This document shows positions 59,110 through 64,000 of a DNA stretch of 64,000 nucleotides, one piece after another. Below the pieces are notes generated by a model that was given only the letters and a program-made list of their open reading frames with translations, was not told the origin of the DNA and did not search any database. The stretch is from the NCBI RefSeq assembly GCF_019279795.1, contig NC_056743.1, forward strand, positions 1,780,366,966 to 1,780,430,965. The letters are read 5' to 3'. Numbering within the stretch: position 1 is the stretch's first letter; every line of letters starts with the position of its first letter. A program made the translations under genes and the position numbers. The stretch comes from Protopterus annectens. Taxonomy: Eukaryota > Chordata > Ceratodontiformes > Protopteridae.

Positions 59110-59252
59110 CTTACAGCTGCTTTAATGTGCCTTAATAACTCTGTATCCAATGGCCTGTGTTCTGCCCAGCAACAAAATAAACTGCCTCTGCAAGTTTCGA
59201 ACCCAGAATCCTGCACTCCATACACAAAGTGATTTACCACTAAACCATGGCA
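59110..59252 (-). repeat. tRNA-derived SINE
   Basis: On the minus strand it starts GCCATGGTTTAGTGGTAAAT with a box A (TGGTTTAGTGG, 59249-59239). A box B follows (GGTTCGAAACT, 59198-59188) about 40 bases on, giving an RNA polymerase III promoter in a tRNA-sized head. The body continues TTTATTTTGTTGCTGGGCAG and is shared with 49385-49530. It is not a functional tRNA: the acceptor and anticodon stems do not close. Confidence 0.75.
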
Positions 59253-59632
59253 GATATACATAACCCTCATGTTTTCACAAACATCCAGCACAATCAGTCA
59301 ACAGTACAAGAAATGTAGTAATATCATACCACACAAATTGTTAATGCAAGAAGTCTGGACAAGGTGTGCCACAATGTGGGTATAAATAGGGATATATGTC
59401 AGCTACTGCTCTAATACACTTAAAATATTACAAGTTACACAGTTATATGTATTAGAACACATATATAGAAGGAGATGAAGTCTGAAACACAAAAGTGTCG
59501 GCACTAGTTACTGACTTCAATGCCGCGATCATCCATGTCAATTGCCAAGAGAATGAGGTACAGGCCAAAATATGAGCCAAACGTGTATGGACATATGGAC
59601 AGATATATATCTGTAAATGTAGACAGACAGCT

Positions 59633-59634
<2 letters not shown>
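59253..59634. other. No gene recognised
   Basis: Spacer before the TA array. Nothing identifiable. Confidence 0.4.
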
Positions 59635-59999
<365 letters not shown>

Positions 60000-60003
<4 letters not shown>

Positions 60004-62305
60004 TACACATATACACAGACAAAAGGTATTAGTAGCCATAGATATGTAGAAGTAGTGTGGAAGTACTGGGTGCAAAGTATATCCCTCAGCCACAAGCCCT
60101 GTAACTGGCACCTGTGAAATGTGTAGTGTGGCAACCATTCCCATAAATGAGAATACTTGCATGAAACATATACCCACCCACAAGTCAAAGGGCATGACAT
60201 GACGCACAGGTATGCATACACAGAAAACCTTTATTTGTGTACTATACAATAATGTATGCCAGTACGTACACCACATAAATATTGAAATATGTTATCAGTG
60301 GTGAATGCATGTCCCACACAAAACAGTAGATGCAAGCAATGTGGATATATACCATACTATGCTGTCCAGGCCAAGGCCTTCAATTATACAACAGTAGACA
60401 CAGGATTTGCCTTCAAGATATGTAGCAATCAACAATTACAGCTCTAGTTCAGCAGCCTCCAATTACACCCTGTAGTCAAGCCCTTGGGGGAAATGTAGCA
60501 CTTGTGGTAATGTCACAGTATCTTGTACATAACATTGCTTAACCTAACATCTCACTAACACACTGAATGACCCTTGTCTTAACACTTATATACCTGAAAA
60601 GGTGTCACAGCCTAGGTTACTGGCATTGAACCCCCCCCCCCATTAAAGGCTGTACAAGGGCAAGGAACACTGTGTATCACACACTGACCTCTGGAATGTA
60701 CAAGGGCACATATGTGTTGCCCAGCTGTTGCCCCCATATATATGGACTTTGCCCAACAATTTGTGCAGGAGTCCATGACATGATTGGGATGATAGCAGTA
60801 ATGCTAGCAATAAATAATGATAGGCCATTAGCTAACAACCCCTCTCAGTATCACAGCAGGACAAAGACTGGCATATATGTGAAGAACAGAGGCAGGAACA
60901 TAGGGCCATATTTGCATTATTGCTGATGCACACCCTGGAAATTGTTGGTGTTAGAGGATTTGTTGCATCATACCTTTATGCAGGAATACAACATTGAAAT
61001 ACAAATGGATGTAGCCATGTACTGATAGCACTTAACAGACAGAATGCCATCGATATATCTGGGACAATACCTGTGTGGTGCACAGACAAAACCTAACAGC
61101 CAATCCTCTTGGTATCATATGGATAGGCCCACAGTTGAGAGCTATGCAGACAGACAACATTCAATGCAAAAGTACCATGTACATAGAAACCCTGTAAGAC
61201 CAGCAAGATACAATGCACACAACAACACTACTCCTGCTGTCTGTAGGTCTGGAATCTTACCCAAATGTGTATTTGGCCTGTGCCTGCATGTTCTGCTGTA
61301 AGAGGTATTGCTACATGCCGTCTGTAACACTGATGTCCACACACAGGAAGGATGTCCTCCATACTGGAAAGGTGACAGTAAAATGCCCACAGAAGTCAGC
61401 AATTTATAGTACTGGGTTGCCATGACAGTGGTTATCTGAAGTACTACACAACAGGCTGCATGCAATTAGCAACTGGTGGACACTGACTGGTGCAGAGTCC
61501 ATCACCTGATCATGTGCAATACCTACAAAAGCATGCTGCAATCTATTCAAACCAGCTCAATCATACTGGAGAGACTGAGAGAAACAGAGACAGAGACAGA
61601 GAGGAAGAAAAAAAACATAAATTAAAAACAAATAAAGCTCAGGGATTTGTTACAGTGGAAAAAAACATAAAAGGCATAGGAAATAGATATGTATTTACTT
61701 GCATGTAGTATATGGCATAGAATAATAGGATATATAATGTGAAATGATTTATATGTGCCATCAGTAGTTGTTCCTGTAATGATGTTCTGCTCAACAACTG
61801 CTCTGGACAATAGTGTCTGCCCCTGTGGGCAGTGGGACATACCTGTCAACTGTGCAGATCAGCAGTGAATGGCAAAGATGTCACCCATGATATCTGTGCT
61901 CTGTACATTACTGTGGCCAATGGCTGGTGGTGGTATTAATACTGCCATGATAGACACATGATTGTGAGAGCACACCACCTGCAGGACAGTCATGTTAAAG
62001 TGTAGCATAGCATGCCCAACTGCCATAGCAGTATAATATGCTTATCTAAAATCTGTCACCATATATATCCCACTAATGTTAGTCTATTCACATGTGACAC
62101 CTGTCTGTGTTGCAGCAATGCTGAGCAGTTCAGCTGTGAAGTAAAGAGAGTTACAAGAGTGTGGACCAGTTATTTGTATGCACCCCACATACAGATAAAT
62201 ATATGTGTGATATATATTCACAGCTGTGCATGTCTACAGAACCTCGGACAGTTATACATATATATAGGTATATAAACAACGCATAATGACATCTACACAT
62301 ATATG
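60000..62305. other. No gene recognised
   Basis: TG/CA-rich DNA like 1-4 kb, with a C-run at 60631-60640. Frames on both strands lack motifs. Possibly part of the Harbinger-type element whose Myb-like exon lies at 63.69 kb (inference). Confidence 0.35.
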
Positions 62306-62307
62306 CG

Positions 62308-62516
<209 letters not shown>

Positions 62517-62519
62517 ACA

Positions 62520-63660
62520 CACATACACACATATGCATAATACTGACACTTATAGATATATACAAATATATGTCAATACTTGTCCCCTGCCATGACGTGT
62601 GAGAGAACATCACACATCAATACACAACATATCTACACACCAGTACATGGCTGCAAAATGGAGTGTGGAGTGTGGTGTGGGAATACATCACAATTGTTTG
62701 AGAAGGTGAGATATATATGTTAGTGAAGGGTAGTAGGCACATACTGGTATGTAGGTGTGGTTGGGTGACAAACAAGACAGCATACAGGGCTGGTATATGA
62801 CACATGTGGTGGTTAAACACTGTGGATGGGTAGTTCTATTTGGAATGTGGAGGCCATTGAGCCCCCATATGGGAACAAAGAGAACATGGTGCCCACCCAT
62901 GGACAGTCACAACAGCATCTATATGGTCATAAACGTGCCTGGGCTGTGGGCTGAGCAGGAGGAACATGCATGTCAAACCTTGTGTATGTGTACTGCATGC
63001 CTCCAGGTGATGTAGCACATACCCCATGTCTCTGTGGAGCTCCCTATGCACCAGACCCTGGACCTAACTGTCGGTGACAGACATATGTCTGTGTGTGCTC
63101 CTTGGTGGGGGGCATCATCCTCAGAGGTGGTTCCACATGAAGGTAGTGCCGGAACAGTAGATAATGAGGTTCCATGGTGGATCGCTGATGTGATGTGGCC
63201 TGGTAACATGTCCACATTAGGTGGGAGCAGTGTTTCTGATGGCAAATAACCCCTACACATGCTGTTGTGTCACTTTCATGGAACATATGTGGGTTGTAAT
63301 ATTCCACACAATCCCAGAGCATGTCCAACAGTATGCATAGATATCCCCAATATCACAGAATGGCAGATGTGTAGCAATTACATAGCAAGCATACCACATG
63401 CATATGTGGGAACATAGTGGCAGTGACAATGGCATGCAGGTGAAATACACTGTAACAGCCCAGCAACTCTAGTATCCCCACAGGGGACATGTCTATAAAC
63501 ACATAGCAGAAAGTGTTGTACAATACAATATATGTCCCAATGGTAGATAAACTGGAGACATACCACTTGCGTTGTGTGACATTAAGTTGGAGCTGATATG
63601 GTGGTTGTAGACTAATATGTGTATTATATTATGGTAACCGTGCCGTATGAGTTGCTCAGA
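62520..63660. other. No gene recognised
   Basis: TG/CA-rich DNA. A frame at 63034-63249 and a minus-strand frame at 62973-63260 are of similar length and show no motif. Confidence 0.35.
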
Positions 63661-63690
63661 CATATTTCCATCTTTATATCTTTCAGTGAC

Positions 63691-64000
63691 AATGGCACAC
63701 CCAAGGAATCCAGCATATAGTGCCACTGAGGATGACATCATACTCACCAGCTTCATCCAGCACTATCAGCTGCTGTTCTCCAGGACAAGCCATGATCAGC
63801 ATGAGCGCACCGCCATGTGGAATGATGTGGTCCACAGGGTAAATGAGGTGGGCATGCACAGCCGTATGTATGAGCAGGTCCACCATCATTGTAGTGACCT
63901 GCTCCGCCATGTACATTGTTGTGTCGCTGCCGTGTGGCGGTGACCACCTTGTGATGGGGGGTCCATAACATCCATCCCCACCTCATCAGAGTTGAAGAGC
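63691..64000 (+). pseudogene. Myb/SANT-like DNA-binding domain of a Harbinger accessory protein, cut by the window edge
   Basis: ATG at 63691 follows a splice-acceptor-like CTTTCAG. About 84 codons read MAHPRNPAYSATEDDIIL, then FIQHYQLLFSR, a TAMWNDVVHRVNEVGMHSRM block and YEQVHHHCSDLLRHVH, ending at a TGA (63942). This is the trihelical layout (Trp in helix 2, VN.VG...R...QV...DL) of Myb-like proteins encoded by PIF/Harbinger transposons. They recognise the element ends and partner the HARBI1-like transposase. After the stop, another frame resembles the family's Gly/Pro linker, suggesting a recent frameshift or stop. The rest lies beyond the window. Confidence 0.65.

Noticed and set aside
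59110-59252. Functional tRNA gene
   Set aside because: Box A and box B are present but acceptor and anticodon stems do not pair; a SINE is the better reading.

Overview
The window reads as non-coding DNA from a large, transposon-rich vertebrate-type nuclear genome. It is AT-rich, full of CA, TC and TA microsatellites, and has no bacterial-style gene packing. I found no convincing host protein-coding gene, rRNA or functional tRNA. Nearly every sequence with protein similarity is a decayed mobile element. The mix points to a fish, lungfish or amphibian rather than a mammal or bird: CR1/L2-type LINEs with an esterase-like ORF1, a Dong/R4 LINE relic, a Penelope-like element with hammerhead motifs, PIF/Harbinger DNA transposons and tRNA-headed SINEs. 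The species cannot be fixed from the sequence.

Layout. 1-4 kb: TG/CA-rich DNA with a broken Harbinger-type accessory ORF. 4.2-9.2 kb: a nearly complete but inactivated CR1-type LINE on the minus strand, with a five-unit 257-bp tandem array lying upstream of its 5' end. 9.7-10.4 kb: two phase-matched exons of a second accessory ORF. 10.4-13.1 kb: nothing recognised. 13.15-13.64 kb: a minisatellite. 13.8 kb: an isolated, well-paired hammerhead motif. 14.7-15.9 kb: a Dong/R4 LINE relic. 17-17.7 kb: a LINE 3' end. 21.6-22.7 kb: a HARBI1-like transposase pseudogene. 25-30 kb: microsatellites, a minisatellite with TTAGGG motifs, an 18-bp inverted repeat and diverged repeats. 30.6-40.4 kb: a very degenerate tandem series of a roughly 2-kb unit, interrupted at 34.8-37.8 kb by a younger CR1 copy. 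40.6-46.1 kb: an old LINE RT relic, two tail-to-tail LINE 3' ends and a 456-codon open CR1 reverse transcriptase with a mutated catalytic box. 47-51.7 kb: SINEs and an internally deleted CR1. 51.7-53.9 kb: a Myb/SANT-like Harbinger accessory relic. 54.0-58.6 kb: a Penelope-like element with an inverted 3' fragment at its 5' side, a CR1 inserted inside its reverse transcriptase and a hammerhead motif at its 3' end. 59-64 kb: a SINE, long TA and compound microsatellites and, at the right edge, another Myb/SANT-like domain.

Five CR1 copies of one family (A 4.2-7.9, B 34.8-37.8, C 44.5-46.1, D 49.6-51.7, E 55.7-56.6 kb) make up most of the recognisable coding DNA. They insert into older layers: B into the 2-kb repeat array and E into the Penelope-like element. 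No operon-like or clustered system of cellular genes is visible. The most interesting material is the ribozyme-bearing Penelope elements and the architecture of the CR1 family: an SGNH-like ORF1 overlapping ORF2, with possible tandem 5' units.
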